From assembly GCA_963204915.1 (NCBI GenBank), contig CAUJHS010000016.1, positions 55,001 through 119,000 of the forward strand: a DNA stretch of 64,000 nt, written 5' to 3'. How positions within the stretch are numbered: the stretch's first letter is position 1; every line of letters starts with the position of its first letter. Of the stretch, positions 17,096 through 26,834 are shown in pieces. Under the pieces are notes generated by a model. The model searched no databases and had not been told where the DNA came from. It saw nothing but the letters and a program-made list of their open reading frames with translations. This DNA comes from Planctomycetota bacterium (GTDB lineage: Bacteria; Planctomycetota; Planctomycetia; Pirellulales; Pirellulaceae). The position numbers and the translations under genes are program-made.

Positions 17096-17172
17096 GCACG
17101 ATGACCGATGAATTCGAACAACAACCGCTTGGCCGGCTCACGGGAATCGTTCCTGGGCGCGACCGTCAATCC

Positions 17173-17886
17173 TCATGGGCATTTGATCGCCCCGAACGCG
17201 GCGAAACAACCGTTTTTGTGCAACACGTCGCACGCGGCAAACCCCGTGGCGCGGAGCAGGTCCAATTGGAACGTCAGCGAGCGGGGCGTGTCCTCCTGCT
17301 CGATATAAGCAAAGACGTGATCCCGGTAGATTGTACCTTTCAATGCGGTCAGGTACTCGCCATAGCGCCGCTGCATCATCGTCTGAATCGCCGGCAGTTC
17401 GCTTTCGACCAGATCGAAAACCCAAAACGAGCCGCCCGCGCGCAAAGCAGTAAAGATCGCTCGGAAAACGCGAGCCCATTCGTCGGGAGTACGCAGGTGA
17501 TGCAGTACCGCCGCTGCAAGGATGATATCAAAACGGTCTTTGCCAAGTTCGATTTCCCGAATATCACCTTGAATTGCATCGACGCTGCCCGCGGTGGCGG
17601 GGCGCACGCGCTGGAGAGCGCGATCCAACATGGGCCCGCTCAAATCGATCAGCGTAACACTCAAATTGGGCGCGTGTTGCAACAACTTGAGTGTGTAGTT
17701 TCCGGCGCCGCAACCGATGTCGCACACCTGCTGAGCGCCCGGAGTCGCCAGCGCTGCCGCTTCGGCGATCAAATCGAGTGCGAGCGGCGCGTCGATCGTC
17801 GCGGACTGGCCCGTCTCCAAGTTGGAGAATCGCTCGACGTCGGCGTCGAACCGCTTTCGGATTTCCTCGACACTTGACTTGGCCAT
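17173..17886 (-). CDS. Class I SAM-dependent methyltransferase
   Basis: 237 residues from ATG 17886. Motif I VCDIGCGAGNYT (about residues 53-64), an acidic ribose-binding position in LIDLSGPM, and a motif IV-like stretch ILAAAVLHHLRTPDEW place it among Rossmann-fold methyltransferases; the arrangement is like UbiE/CmoA relatives. The substrate is unknown. The frame extends 37 codons further upstream and overlaps the nucleoside hydrolase stop, but that extension is low-complexity and arginine-rich, so I use the internal ATG. Confidence 0.87.
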   Translation of the reverse strand: MAKSSVEEIRKRFDADVERFSNLETGQSATIDAPLALDLIAEAAALATPGAQQVCDIGCGAGNYTLKLLQHAPNLSVTLIDLSGPMLDRALQRVRPATAGSVDAIQGDIREIELGKDRFDIILAAAVLHHLRTPDEWARVFRAIFTALRAGGSFWVFDLVESELPAIQTMMQRRYGEYLTALKGTIYRDHVFAYIEQEDTPRSLTFQLDLLRATGFAACDVLHKNGCFAAFGAIKCP

Positions 17887-17984
17887 AGGACGTAGCGAAA
17901 GAGAAGTTTGCGCGCGAGCGGAAGTCGCGAAACCGCCTGGTCGGACGCAGCGGTAGTGCACACAAGATCCAGGCGATGCACGGG

Positions 17985-18929
17985 CTACGCCGTGCATTCG
18001 CCCGCGCGGTGCAAGGCGCGGATGATGTAATCTCGTACGGCGGCGGCGTCCACGTCGACGGCCACTTCCGTGTTTGCGCGTTCGATCCGGTTGGGGCGGC
18101 GGTCGAACACGGTTGCGCCCATAGTTAACTCGCCGCGCGTTTCAACGTCGCACGCCATCTCGGTCATCTGGAACAACTCGGGGTGGACTGCCGCAGCGAG
18201 CGCTACCACGTCATGCAAGAAGATGCTTTCCAGGCCGTGCTTCTGGCGAAAATATCGGAATAAAAACGTGATGAGTTTGTTCAAAATCGCGCCGGCCCGC
18301 GTGGTTTCATCGGGGAGTTGTTCGACCAATTCGAGCGTGATGGGAACTTTCCGCGTCACATCCAGCGGGATCACGGTCATGGTAATCGGCGAGCGCAAGA
18401 CCGTTTGTGCGCTTTGCGGGTCGTAAAACATGTTGAACTCGGCGGCGGCGGTGATGTTGCCGATGCCGTTGACGCTGCCGCCCATGATGATCACGCGGTT
18501 GACCACGTCCACCAGATCGGGATCGCGCTGGAAGGCGTGGGCCACGTTCGTGAGCGGCCCCAAGGTGATCAGGGTGACTCCCTCGGGCGCGGCCCGAATC
18601 TCGTCGCAAATGATCTTTTCGGAAGGACGCCGGTGATGCAGTTCGGCGAACGCCAACCCCAGGTTGCCCAGGCCGTCTTCGCCGTAATCCTGACGATAAT
18701 CGACCGCGGGCGCCGTTTCCAAAGGAGAGGCGGCGCCAATGCGTGGATACCGGGGCGGATCCAAGTGTTCCACTAAGGTTTGCACGTTGCGGCTGGCGCG
18801 CTCGGCCGAAACGACGCCTTCGACCGCGGTGATTGCCACGACGTCCAGTTCGGGTTCGAACAAGGCCATACAGAGCGCGACCCCACAGTCGATTCCTGGA
18901 TCGCAGTCGATGATTACCTTCCGAGGCAT
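17985..18929 (-). CDS. Nucleoside hydrolase family protein with substituted calcium ligand
   Basis: 314 residues, normal for inosine-uridine nucleoside hydrolases, which split ribonucleosides to base and ribose using a calcium ion held by N-terminal aspartates. The N-terminal signature reads DCDPGIDCGVAL: Asp10 and Asp14 are present, but position 15, normally Asp in the DxDxxxDD motif, is Cys (codon TGT). The AxGN segment that usually follows reads VEGVV. Other elements are present: LGPLTNVAHA, the GNITAAAEFNMF region, and LHDVVAL with the C-terminal Asp. The fold is clear. Whether the enzyme still binds calcium and hydrolyses nucleosides is uncertain. First gene of the minus-strand trio. Confidence 0.85.
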   Translation of the reverse strand: MPRKVIIDCDPGIDCGVALCMALFEPELDVVAITAVEGVVSAERASRNVQTLVEHLDPPRYPRIGAASPLETAPAVDYRQDYGEDGLGNLGLAFAELHHRRPSEKIICDEIRAAPEGVTLITLGPLTNVAHAFQRDPDLVDVVNRVIIMGGSVNGIGNITAAAEFNMFYDPQSAQTVLRSPITMTVIPLDVTRKVPITLELVEQLPDETTRAGAILNKLITFLFRYFRQKHGLESIFLHDVVALAAAVHPELFQMTEMACDVETRGELTMGATVFDRRPNRIERANTEVAVDVDAAAVRDYIIRALHRAGECTA

Positions 18930-19267
18930 GTTCTTTGTACGCTGAGAGTTAGCCGTGGCCCGCCGTCTGCCCCCCTACAGGGTGAATCACTCGGGCGGAT
19001 TGGATTCATGTTGCTTCTCCGAATTGTAGAGCCGTCTTTGCCCTGCCTCAAGGCGTGCGGCGGCCCGCAATCTCTGCCGCCCAGCGCGTAGCTCTTTGGC
19101 AATTCATGGTTTACGACACGACGCCCGGCGCCGCCTCCCGGCCAAGGGCGGCGTACAATTCTCTTGACGGATTGTGCTTGTCACTTTACCATTCCTACGC
19201 GCGGGCATACGGACTTCCGTGTTGCGGCAGGATTGCGTCTCCTCTACTTTTTCGTGGGGTGCATTGC
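18930..19267. other. Divergent intergenic region, 338 bp
   Basis: Lies between the nucleoside hydrolase (minus) and a membrane-anchored protein (plus). It holds one candidate plus-strand promoter (19164-19192). No tRNA, small gene with a ribosome-binding site, or repeat was recognised. Confidence 0.5.
19164..19192 (+). promoter_or_regulatory. Putative sigma70 promoter
   Basis: TTGACG (19164-19169), 17-base spacer, TACCAT (19187-19192; four of six consensus bases). Predicted start near 19199, about 69 bases ahead of the GTG start of the next gene. Confidence 0.4.
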
Positions 19268-20008
19268 GTGCGTAAGACGATTCGCTGGTTAGTCGTCGGC
19301 TTTGTTGTGGTCGGCGCGGTCTCGGCCTCTGTTTTTTATGGAGTCTGGAGAGCGACCCAACAGGTTCCCGAGTTTTACGAAGTCGCCATAAAAAAGGAGC
19401 CGGTGCGGCTCGCGAAACAGGGCGAAGTGCTGGAGCAAAAAGTCCTCGAACTTCACAACGAAGTGCGCCATCCCGGTCGTTGGGAAACAACTTTCACCGA
19501 CGAACAAATCAACGGCTGGCTGGCGGTCGATTTACCGGAAAAATTTCCCCGCGCGTTGCCCAAGGGTGTAACGGAGCCGCGCGTGGCGATTCAACCTGAG
19601 AAAGCTCAGGTGGCGTGCCGTTATCAAACAACGAAAATCAAGACCGTGTTCTCGATGGGCGTCGAGATCTCGTTGACGGACGAACCCAACGTAGTCGCCG
19701 TGCGCATTCGGAAAGCTCAGGCGGGGTTAATGCCAATTCCCTTACACCAGATCTTGGAGCACGCGACCCGCTACGCGCATAAATCCGAGGTGCCCTTGCG
19801 GTGGGTGCAACAAGACGGCGACCCCGTAGCGCTGGTCACGGTGCCGTCTGAGCATGAGGATTTCGTCCACCACAAAATTCGGATCGAGACCGTTGAATTG
19901 CGCGAAGGATCCGTCTACCTTGCCGGGCGGACCGAAGATTCCGAGTTCGCCGCGCCGCCGGTACGGCAAGCTTCCTATATTCGATACAGCGAAAACACCC
20001 ATCGCTGA
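19268..20008 (+). CDS. Membrane-anchored protein of unknown function
   Basis: 246 residues from GTG 19268, chosen because GGGG (19256-19259) precedes it by 8 bases and the protein then opens with a typical anchor (VRKTIRWLVVGFVVVGAV, residues 1-25). The rest is a soluble, probably extracytoplasmic domain with no motif I recognise; the segment WETTFTDEQINGWLAVDLPEKFP is notable. The last 34 bases overlap the 3' end of the convergent LigD-like gene. Not assignable to a function. Confidence 0.72.
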   Translation: MRKTIRWLVVGFVVVGAVSASVFYGVWRATQQVPEFYEVAIKKEPVRLAKQGEVLEQKVLELHNEVRHPGRWETTFTDEQINGWLAVDLPEKFPRALPKGVTEPRVAIQPEKAQVACRYQTTKIKTVFSMGVEISLTDEPNVVAVRIRKAQAGLMPIPLHQILEHATRYAHKSEVPLRWVQQDGDPVALVTVPSEHEDFVHHKIRIETVELREGSVYLAGRTEDSEFAAPPVRQASYIRYSENTHR

Positions 20009-20352
20009 TGGGGTTCACTCGCGCATGCTTGATGTGTTAACTCTCCGCGGCCGCGTAGGTGCGTGCCGTGGAAGACGAGCGTGAGGCGATCGGGCGAATC
20101 CTCAATTAACTCGTATTCACCTTGATCGACGCGCGTCACGATGCCGCGATTACCCGTCAGCGGGCCGTCATACTCTAAGTACGCCAAGCGATGGTCCGGC
20201 AGCGCTTCGGCCGGAATTGCGTCATTGGCCTGAGGTTCACGTTCTAGCGCCCAGGTGCGCAGGGCCCCGTTGCATTCAAGCATCAAATCCCAATGCCGGG
20301 GACGCGGCGCCCCCGGGGGAGTTTCGTGCCGCAAGACCACAAACCGCGGCAT
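19975..20352 (-). CDS. LigD 3'-phosphoesterase-like (DNA polymerase ligase N-terminal) domain protein
   Basis: 125 residues resembling the stand-alone 3'-phosphoesterase domain found at the N-terminus of bacterial LigD, which trims 3'-phosphates and ribonucleotides during end joining. Support: FVVLRHETPP, then RHWDLMLE with candidate metal-binding residues His9, His20 and Asp22, and ALRTWALE, matching the family order H...HxDxxLE...L.(S/T)WA. The start ATG overlaps the aldolase stop by one base (TAATG, 20350-20354), which suggests translational coupling. No ligase, polymerase or Ku gene is nearby. The 3' end overlaps the convergent membrane-protein gene by 34 bases. Confidence 0.72.
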   Translation of the reverse strand: MPRFVVLRHETPPGAPRPRHWDLMLECNGALRTWALEREPQANDAIPAEALPDHRLAYLEYDGPLTGNRGIVTRVDQGEYELIEDSPDRLTLVFHGTHLRGRGELTHQACASEPHQRWVFSLYRI

Positions 20353-21410
20353 TACGCCACCGTAATCGTGTGATCCAAGTACACGTCTTGGATGGCGTGC
20401 AGCAGTTCCACGCCTTTGGCGAGGGGGCGTTGAAACGCTTTGCGACCGCTGATCAAGCCCATGCCGCCGGCGCGCTTGTTGATGACGGCGGTTCGCACGG
20501 CATCGGCCAGATCTGATTCGCCTTTCGACTCTCCTCCCGAGTTGATCAACCCGGCGCGGCCCATATAGCAGTTGATGACCTGATACCGGCACAGGTCAAT
20601 CGGGTGCGGGCTGCTCAGTTTCTCGTACACATCGGGATGGGTCTTGCCGAACTTCACGGCGCCATATCCGTTGTTGTTCGTCGGCAGTTTCTGTTTGATG
20701 ATGTCCGCGTTGATCGTCACACCTAGGTGATTTGCCTGTGCGGTCAAATCGGCCGCGGTGTGGTAATCTTCTTTGCCCACTTTGAACGCATTGCTGCGCA
20801 GGTAGCACCACAAGACCGTGGCCATGCCCAATTCGTGCGCTTTGGCGAATGCCTGGCTAACTTCAATAATCTGCCGGCTCGATTCTGGCGAGCCAAAATA
20901 GATGGTGGCGCCTACGGCAGCGGCGCCCATGTCGTACGCCGCTTCAACCGTGCCGAACATGATCTGATCGAATTTGTTCGGATGCGTTAACAGTTCGTTA
21001 TGGTTGACCTTCACCAAGAACGGGATCTTGTGAGCGTACTTACGCGCGACCGCGCCGAGTACGCCAAAGGTCGAGGCGACCGCGTTACAGCCGCCTTCGA
21101 TGGCCAGCTTGACGATATTCTCCGGATCAAAGTATTCCGGATTCGGCGCAAACGACGCTCCCGCCGAGTGTTCAATCCCTTGATCGACCGGCAAAATCGA
21201 AAGATATCCCGTGCCAGCGAGTCGTCCAAAGCTAAACATGCGCTGCAAATTGGCCAGCACGCGCTGCGAGCGGTCGCTGGGAATGAAGATTCGGTCCACA
21301 AAGTCGGGCCCCGGTAGGTGCAGGCGATCGGCCGGCACGGTCTGGCAGCGGTGGTTGAGCAAGGCTTCGGCGTCTTCCCGACCGAGCAAATCGTATAAGC
21401 GGTGCGACAT
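20352..21410 (-). CDS. Class I fructose-bisphosphate aldolase (DhnA/FbaB type)
   Basis: 352 residues. Expected to catalyse reversible aldol cleavage of fructose 1,6-bisphosphate through a Schiff base. The ADIIKQKLP motif (lysine at about 239) corresponds to the Schiff-base lysine of the DhnA family; [30 protein letters not shown] and [18 protein letters not shown] are further family hallmarks. ATG 21410 is supported by AAAGGAA seven bases upstream. A much longer open frame extends upstream, but it is antisense to the next gene and is not coding. The stop codon overlaps the start of the phosphoesterase-like gene, so the two form an operon. Confidence 0.9.
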   Translation of the reverse strand: MSHRLYDLLGREDAEALLNHRCQTVPADRLHLPGPDFVDRIFIPSDRSQRVLANLQRMFSFGRLAGTGYLSILPVDQGIEHSAGASFAPNPEYFDPENIVKLAIEGGCNAVASTFGVLGAVARKYAHKIPFLVKVNHNELLTHPNKFDQIMFGTVEAAYDMGAAAVGATIYFGSPESSRQIIEVSQAFAKAHELGMATVLWCYLRSNAFKVGKEDYHTAADLTAQANHLGVTINADIIKQKLPTNNNGYGAVKFGKTHPDVYEKLSSPHPIDLCRYQVINCYMGRAGLINSGGESKGESDLADAVRTAVINKRAGGMGLISGRKAFQRPLAKGVELLHAIQDVYLDHTITVA

Positions 21411-21551
21411 GACGAGTTCCTTTTCCAAGGCGAGGGGAGTGGCTCCACGCACGATCCATTCCCTCTCGATGGTAGAATGTTTACGCAATTTCGGCAATGA
21501 CGCCGCTGGGGACGCCTCGCTGCGGTCACACATGACTCGGAACGCCAAACC

Positions 21552-22757
21552 ATGAACGAACCCAGCAATGCGCCAATCCAAATCCACTATCAAAATACCG
21601 TCGAAGACTGGATGCGGCTGGTCAAGGCGTACCAGGACCAGCAGGGTTGGCGGCAACGCTGGGGGCCAGTGCTTGTGCTGCAAGCATTCATGTTCGTGTG
21701 TTGCTTGCCAGCCACACTGGTGCTCATGGTCATGGGCGCCTGGGCGCCGCTTGCCGTTGGTCTGCTGCTCGTGGGTGTTCTGAATGTATTCATCATCGCT
21801 GCGATGCGCCGCACGTCGCCTCCAGACGTCAGGATTCTGCGACCGACCACTTTGACGCTCCACCCCGATTTTCTCGAAGTATGGACCGACCAAGGTGGGG
21901 AGCGGCGCGACTGGTCGCTCATTACCAAGGTGGAATCGGTCGATGACTTGTTCGTCATGCACCGCGACGACGGCATGGTCTACACCGTGCCGCAGCGCGC
22001 TTTTTCTAGCGCGGCGCAGGCAGAGCAATTTCGGCGCGCCGCGGTGCAATATCACCAGGACGCGACCGAGCGAGCCCCGCTCGATCAAGTGGCGCCGTGG
22101 CAAGAAGTCAGCGGTCCGCCGAAGGTTGTGTCCAGCGACACGTTACAGGTTTCGTTCACGGCCAGCCCGGTTGAAATTCAAAAACTCGTCACTGCCGGCG
22201 TGCTGCATCCCGTAAATGAAAAGCCTCGAAAGACGGCCGGGGGAACGGGATGGATCTCGATGCTGTTTGCGGCTATTGCGATCATTCTTGTGTGGACCAA
22301 CGCGCGGATGCTCGATGATCGTGAAATCGGTGGTTTGGAGTCGTTCTTTATTTTCCTGGGACTTGGCGCGTTGATGATCTGGCCGTCGTTTCGCGTCTTG
22401 CAATACTTGATGCGGCGAGCCCAGAAGAACTCGCACGCCGTTACGCAAACGATCACCGTGTCGCCGACGGGGGTGTCGCGCTGGGCGCCCGGAATCGAGG
22501 CTAGAAGCGAGTGGCAAACCGTCGACATGGTCCAAGAGAACAGCCACGTGATCGTCTTTGCGGCGCATCGACCGGTCTTGGTGCATTGGGTCGAAATTCC
22601 TAAGTCGGCCTTTGCCGATGATGACGAGGCGCGGCGCTTCGCACAAACGGCGGCGCTATACCGTCAGGCTGCTGCGGAGCGTCTGGAAGAGACCGAGCCA
22701 AGCATAGCGCCCTATGCCGACACGGGCAATCCCTACCAACCGCCGCAATCCCGATAA
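21552..22757 (+). CDS. YcxB-like membrane protein with duplicated domain
   Basis: 401 residues made of two similar halves. Each half has a pair of transmembrane helices (about 40-84 and 237-285) followed by a beta-rich cytoplasmic domain ([55 protein letters not shown]) ending in a helix ([29 protein letters not shown]). This is the YcxB-type arrangement duplicated in tandem; function in the family is unknown. The gene is followed after 12 bases by another membrane protein, likely an operon. Confidence 0.75.
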   Translation: MNEPSNAPIQIHYQNTVEDWMRLVKAYQDQQGWRQRWGPVLVLQAFMFVCCLPATLVLMVMGAWAPLAVGLLLVGVLNVFIIAAMRRTSPPDVRILRPTTLTLHPDFLEVWTDQGGERRDWSLITKVESVDDLFVMHRDDGMVYTVPQRAFSSAAQAEQFRRAAVQYHQDATERAPLDQVAPWQEVSGPPKVVSSDTLQVSFTASPVEIQKLVTAGVLHPVNEKPRKTAGGTGWISMLFAAIAIILVWTNARMLDDREIGGLESFFIFLGLGALMIWPSFRVLQYLMRRAQKNSHAVTQTITVSPTGVSRWAPGIEARSEWQTVDMVQENSHVIVFAAHRPVLVHWVEIPKSAFADDDEARRFAQTAALYRQAAAERLEETEPSIAPYADTGNPYQPPQSR

Positions 22758-22769
22758 GGCGCCCCAACC

Positions 22770-23249
22770 ATGACACGTCATCAACTTATCGCCGCGCTGT
22801 TTGCTGGAGCGGGTTTTCTGATTGTCATCATAGGAAACATTCTTGATGAATTGCGATTCGACAGCGGCGAAGTGGTGCGGCAAGTGGGACTGCTCGCTAT
22901 CTTAACCGCGGCGATTGGTCATTTGGCGGTCAATTACAGCCGCCGCCGGAGACGGGTTCTCGCGGCGTCTCCGGTGCGCATCCATCGCGATCTGGCCGGA
23001 GGTTTACGCGCTACGGCGGCGAATCTTGTATTTGCCGGAACGCTCGTTTTCGCGAGTAGTTTGGCGTTGTTGCTGGTGTTTCACAGGTTCCTGCCTCCGC
23101 ATTCTCTGCTGTTTTGGGTCTTAGGCGGATTCACACTCCTGGGAGCCGGAGCGACGTTCCTTGGCGGATTAGGATGGGTAATTGCAATCCTGTTCGTCGA
23201 TGATCGCGGAATGCCGCAAGAAACCAGGGAAGGCCCGATCGGAGATTAA
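22770..23249 (+). CDS. Small integral membrane protein, unknown
   Basis: 159 residues with about four or five hydrophobic helices (near 5-25, 40-58, 83-107, 112-147) and an arginine-rich cytoplasmic loop (YSRRRRRV). No family recognised. Twelve bases after the YcxB-like gene, so the two are probably co-transcribed and may interact in the membrane. The stop is 56 bases from the convergent large coiled-coil gene. Confidence 0.7.
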   Translation: MTRHQLIAALFAGAGFLIVIIGNILDELRFDSGEVVRQVGLLAILTAAIGHLAVNYSRRRRRVLAASPVRIHRDLAGGLRATAANLVFAGTLVFASSLALLLVFHRFLPPHSLLFWVLGGFTLLGAGATFLGGLGWVIAILFVDDRGMPQETREGPIGD

Positions 23250-23305
23250 GCGTCTGCGATTTCGCGCACTCGTGATTGTGACGACGGGCTGCTGCTGGGA
23301 ACGAC

Positions 23306-25480
23306 CTACGGCTCTGTCGAGCCGGCGGGCCGAAGACTGATGAAGAAATCCAGCAGGGGCTTGAAGTGCAATTCCCATTTGCGTCCGAGATGGCCAGGGA
23401 TGCGCAGTTTTTCGGGATGGGGCGCTCCCTCGAACATCCACGTACCACCATGCAGCATGCAATCGTCGGTAAGATAGCCCTTAAGGCGCTGAATCGAGAC
23501 GTCGGATCCACCCGTCCAAAGCGCGTCGGCTTCGCCGTTCTCGGCCACGTGGACCAGTAAAGCGCGGTCTCCGCAGCCCAACAGCCAATTTTCGCCTTGG
23601 GAGAACAAACCACGGCGCCGACGTTGCGGCCACTCCATTTGAACTTGTCCGTAGAGAAACACCGGGCGCTCATCGGGACCTAGTTGCTGGATTACCGCGC
23701 GTACCACATCCGGCGTGAGTTTTCCGACCGGAGGGTTTTGCATGCGTTCGCGCAGCATGGTTTCGCGTTTGGCGTCGATATTGCGCTGAAGTTCTTTGGC
23801 GTCGGCCCGCAGGAACAACGCCACGTCGTCCATGACGTTATCCGTGGGTACATCGAACGGCGCCACGCGCACCATGAGCCGCGCCAAGTCGTCCAGGTAG
23901 TCGGCCACGACGACGCCGCCCGGATCCAAGTCGGGTTGCTCAAAGAAATACGGCGGGTTCTCTCGCAATTCGGCCAACATTTGCTCTTGCTGTTCGACGG
24001 GACGTTCGCGAAACACTTTGCACTGCCCGAGCCAATCGGCAATCTCGTGTGGTTCGCGCTCTTTGGCGGCGATCAGAAAACTTGCGAGCGAGCGAATCGC
24101 GTCGCGTCGCTGCGATTCGACCGAGACGGGCGCAGCGGTTGATTCCAGGTCCAACTTCACCACAAGCCGCTTTTCCGCCTCTTCACGCCAGGCGGCGACG
24201 CGCTCGTCGGTCTTCCCGTGAATGAACGCCTGAAAGAACCTCTCCAACCGCTGTGCAATTGCGCGGCGCTCCGATGCAACCAAATGCACCGATGCACGAT
24301 AACGGTCGGGCCGCGCACTGGCGTGCGCCGCGAGGCACTGGTAGAGGAACAAGCGATCATATTCATTACGCAAACGCAGCGAGCCAATTTCCTTGAGGCC
24401 GTGACTCAGGGCGTCGCGCGAGAGAGGAAAACAACTGATAAGTTCAGTCAGTTCCGCGCCATAAACCCAGCTCGCATCGCGATGTCGAAAGTCGCCGCCG
24501 TAGATTCCTGCGACTTCAAAGCCAACGACGCGCACCATGTCGTACACGACTGCGGCAGCCTGGCGATTGAACCATTGGGCGGCGACCAGCTTGGCGCCGC
24601 GCGTTGAGATCTCGCTTACGGCGCGCCATGCCACAAGCGTCCAGGGACTGGCGCCCATAACGAACCGGCTCAAATAGTACGCGCCGTTCAAATAGGGAAT
24701 ATACGGCTCAGCCGCCTTGTAGGCGCCGTAGGCCTTGGTGGCTTGCCGCACGTAACGGTACAAGCTGTTGATGTTGTACTCCTTGACGCCCAGCGGAAGC
24801 CGATCCAACACCACCAGTAGGTGCAAGCTGGTGCGCCCTAAAGCGCGCAGAATTTGATCGAGGCTTGTTTCGAGCAGCGGGTTCTCCGATTCGGGACGGT
24901 AGATGCGAGCCACGCGCTTGGCAAGGTGGTCGATGTCGCTCCGCAACAGCCGCACGTCGAACTCGCCTTCAGGCGAGTACTTGTTCGTGCGGATGTCCTC
25001 GTAAAAGCGTTTGGCTTCGGCATCAAGCAGTGCGAGAACTTCACGATCCTTCTTGGACAACTCCGCTAAGTCGCGCTCTTCGGGTTCCGGAAGGTCCGCA
25101 TCCATCGCTTGCGGAAATTCCAGCCACTCGTGAAAGGCGATCAGTTTTTGCGCCAAACGGCGCTCGCGTTGGTCAATAATTTGTCCCTGTTTTTCCAGAG
25201 CGGCTTCCGCGGCGTCTTTCAAATTATTAAGGCCGTCGCGTTGTCGCTGCACTTCGGCCCGGTCGCGTTCCAGCGCTTCGCGCGCCGCTTGCAACTCTTG
25301 TTCCGCCAGGGTCTTGTTTCGCCGCGCCAGCCACACCGCCGCCAGGGCGAGAAGTCCGCCGGCATACACGCCCCATGCCAACCACCCTAACCGCGCATGC
25401 GCCGCCGCCGCGCATCCGCAGGAAAGCGAGACGCCAACAACGACGATACCCAGGGACAGCGGCCGGACGTACGCTTGCAT
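23306..25480 (-). CDS. Large membrane-anchored coiled-coil protein, unknown
   Basis: 724 residues. Two N-terminal hydrophobic segments (about 8-28 and 32-51) are followed by a strong coiled coil (about 53-110: EQELQAAREALERDRAEVQRQ), then an acidic helical region and a long alpha/beta part without motifs I recognise. A second hydrophobic stretch near 265-300 (YLNGAYYLSRFVMGASPWTLVAW) may be membrane-associated. The topology vaguely recalls YcjF/DUF697-type proteins, but I cannot support a family. It has no operon partner on its strand within 200 bases. Confidence 0.72.
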   Translation of the reverse strand: MQAYVRPLSLGIVVVGVSLSCGCAAAAHARLGWLAWGVYAGGLLALAAVWLARRNKTLAEQELQAAREALERDRAEVQRQRDGLNNLKDAAEAALEKQGQIIDQRERRLAQKLIAFHEWLEFPQAMDADLPEPEERDLAELSKKDREVLALLDAEAKRFYEDIRTNKYSPEGEFDVRLLRSDIDHLAKRVARIYRPESENPLLETSLDQILRALGRTSLHLLVVLDRLPLGVKEYNINSLYRYVRQATKAYGAYKAAEPYIPYLNGAYYLSRFVMGASPWTLVAWRAVSEISTRGAKLVAAQWFNRQAAAVVYDMVRVVGFEVAGIYGGDFRHRDASWVYGAELTELISCFPLSRDALSHGLKEIGSLRLRNEYDRLFLYQCLAAHASARPDRYRASVHLVASERRAIAQRLERFFQAFIHGKTDERVAAWREEAEKRLVVKLDLESTAAPVSVESQRRDAIRSLASFLIAAKEREPHEIADWLGQCKVFRERPVEQQEQMLAELRENPPYFFEQPDLDPGGVVVADYLDDLARLMVRVAPFDVPTDNVMDDVALFLRADAKELQRNIDAKRETMLRERMQNPPVGKLTPDVVRAVIQQLGPDERPVFLYGQVQMEWPQRRRRGLFSQGENWLLGCGDRALLVHVAENGEADALWTGGSDVSIQRLKGYLTDDCMLHGGTWMFEGAPHPEKLRIPGHLGRKWELHFKPLLDFFISLRPAGSTEP

Positions 25481-25687
25481 GACAACAGGAAATAATGATT
25501 AGACTCGCAGCGTTTACGGGACTGCGACGTCGACAAGTTCGATCGTACAAGGCAGGAAGGAGTTTGGCGCGCCGACGACTCGCCGCGTGTGAGCTAAAGA
25601 GGCCCCTACGGCTAAGCCCAGCCCGGAACTCTCGCGATCGAACGGCGCCTATGGCGGGTGACGATTCATTCGCCCCCTACTCACATT

Positions 25688-26686
25688 CTACGGCGCCGCG
25701 CCGGGTTGAAAAAACCGCGTCGTGCGGCTCAGAGCGCTAAAGATGTGGCGCACCACGCTGTAATGTCCGCCGTCATACCACACGATTTCCGGTTCTCCCA
25801 GCGCTTTCCATAACGCCGTGGTGCATTCCGGCGGAACCACTTCGTCCTCTTTTGCATTGAGCATGAGAATGCGGCGTCCTCGCGCATTGGCGGCGTAAGT
25901 GGCCGGGTCGACCGTTTTCATCACTTCGAAGAACTCGTCTTTGGAGCCGCCCCGTTCAACCCATTGGCGACGCACTTTTTCCAGTTCCTTTGACTCCCAG
26001 GCGACTTTGCCCAGGTCGCCCCCGGCGAGGAGGAAACATGCGTTTTGTAGACGCGGCTCCGCGGTCAACGCCAAGGCTCCGGTGATTCCCCCGAGACTGA
26101 TGCCAAACACGCCAAGGTCTTCATCGCTCACTTCTTCGCGAGCGGCCAGCCAGGCGACGCCCCGGCGGATATCGAGCACAGCCTGCGTCATCCCTTCGAC
26201 CGTTTCCCGTGGGTCGGAGGAAATCATGCGACGTGGAGAATCAGGCTGCCGCCGCGGTCCGTAATACGGCATTTTGAGAAACAAGGCGGCGGTCCCACGG
26301 TGCGCCAGCGCATTGCAAAACAAGCGCGACAACTCGAAGTCGCCGCCGAGTATGTGCAACACGACGACGCCCGGGGCGGGCTTGCTGGCGTCGGCGCGCA
26401 ATGGCCGATAGTACTCACAGTGAACCGTATTGTTGTTTTCCTCAGGAGTAGCGACGGGCGAGGGAAACGTGACAAACGAGATCGCCAGGTCGTCGGTCAT
26501 TTGACCTAAAGGCGATTCCTGAAAGGGGAACGAATGCGCATCAAGCCGAAACTGCGGCGCGACATTCGCTTCGTGTTCGGTGGGTTCATAATGCACGACG
26601 CCCGAATGCGCCAGACGCTCTGCGGCCGCCCAAGGCGGCGCCGCGAGACCCAGGACGAAGATCATGAGCATCACCTGCTTTTTCAC
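25688..26686 (-). CDS. Secreted alpha/beta hydrolase (dienelactone hydrolase/acetyl esterase type)
   Basis: 332 residues from GTG 26686, with AGGAG six bases upstream and an immediate signal peptide (VKKQVMLMIFVLGLAAPPWAAA). The nucleophile elbow is GISLGG (serine about residue 198); the acid is likely in NAKEDEVVP and the catalytic histidine in GGHYSVV, giving a complete triad. VVVLHILGGDFEL provides the oxyanion region. The enzyme should hydrolyse an ester in the periplasm or outside; the substrate is unknown. It is transcribed divergently from the GT9 gene. Confidence 0.85.
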   Translation of the reverse strand: MKKQVMLMIFVLGLAAPPWAAAERLAHSGVVHYEPTEHEANVAPQFRLDAHSFPFQESPLGQMTDDLAISFVTFPSPVATPEENNNTVHCEYYRPLRADASKPAPGVVVLHILGGDFELSRLFCNALAHRGTAALFLKMPYYGPRRQPDSPRRMISSDPRETVEGMTQAVLDIRRGVAWLAAREEVSDEDLGVFGISLGGITGALALTAEPRLQNACFLLAGGDLGKVAWESKELEKVRRQWVERGGSKDEFFEVMKTVDPATYAANARGRRILMLNAKEDEVVPPECTTALWKALGEPEIVWYDGGHYSVVRHIFSALSRTTRFFQPGAAP

Positions 26687-26834
26687 GTTTATCTCCTGGG
26701 GGATTGGGGTAAATATCAACTCCGCCAGCGCAACCGGGACGCGCGTCGTCGGCGATCGCCCTTGATGGATTCAACCGTGCGATAGTATGATCCGCCGGAA
26801 TCGCGGGAAATGCAATCCTTTTTTGGAACAGGGC

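Noticed and set aside
20352..22103. 583-codon start for the aldolase gene
   Set aside because: The upstream 231 codons are antisense to the YcxB-like gene; ATG 21410 has a good ribosome site and the family N-terminus.
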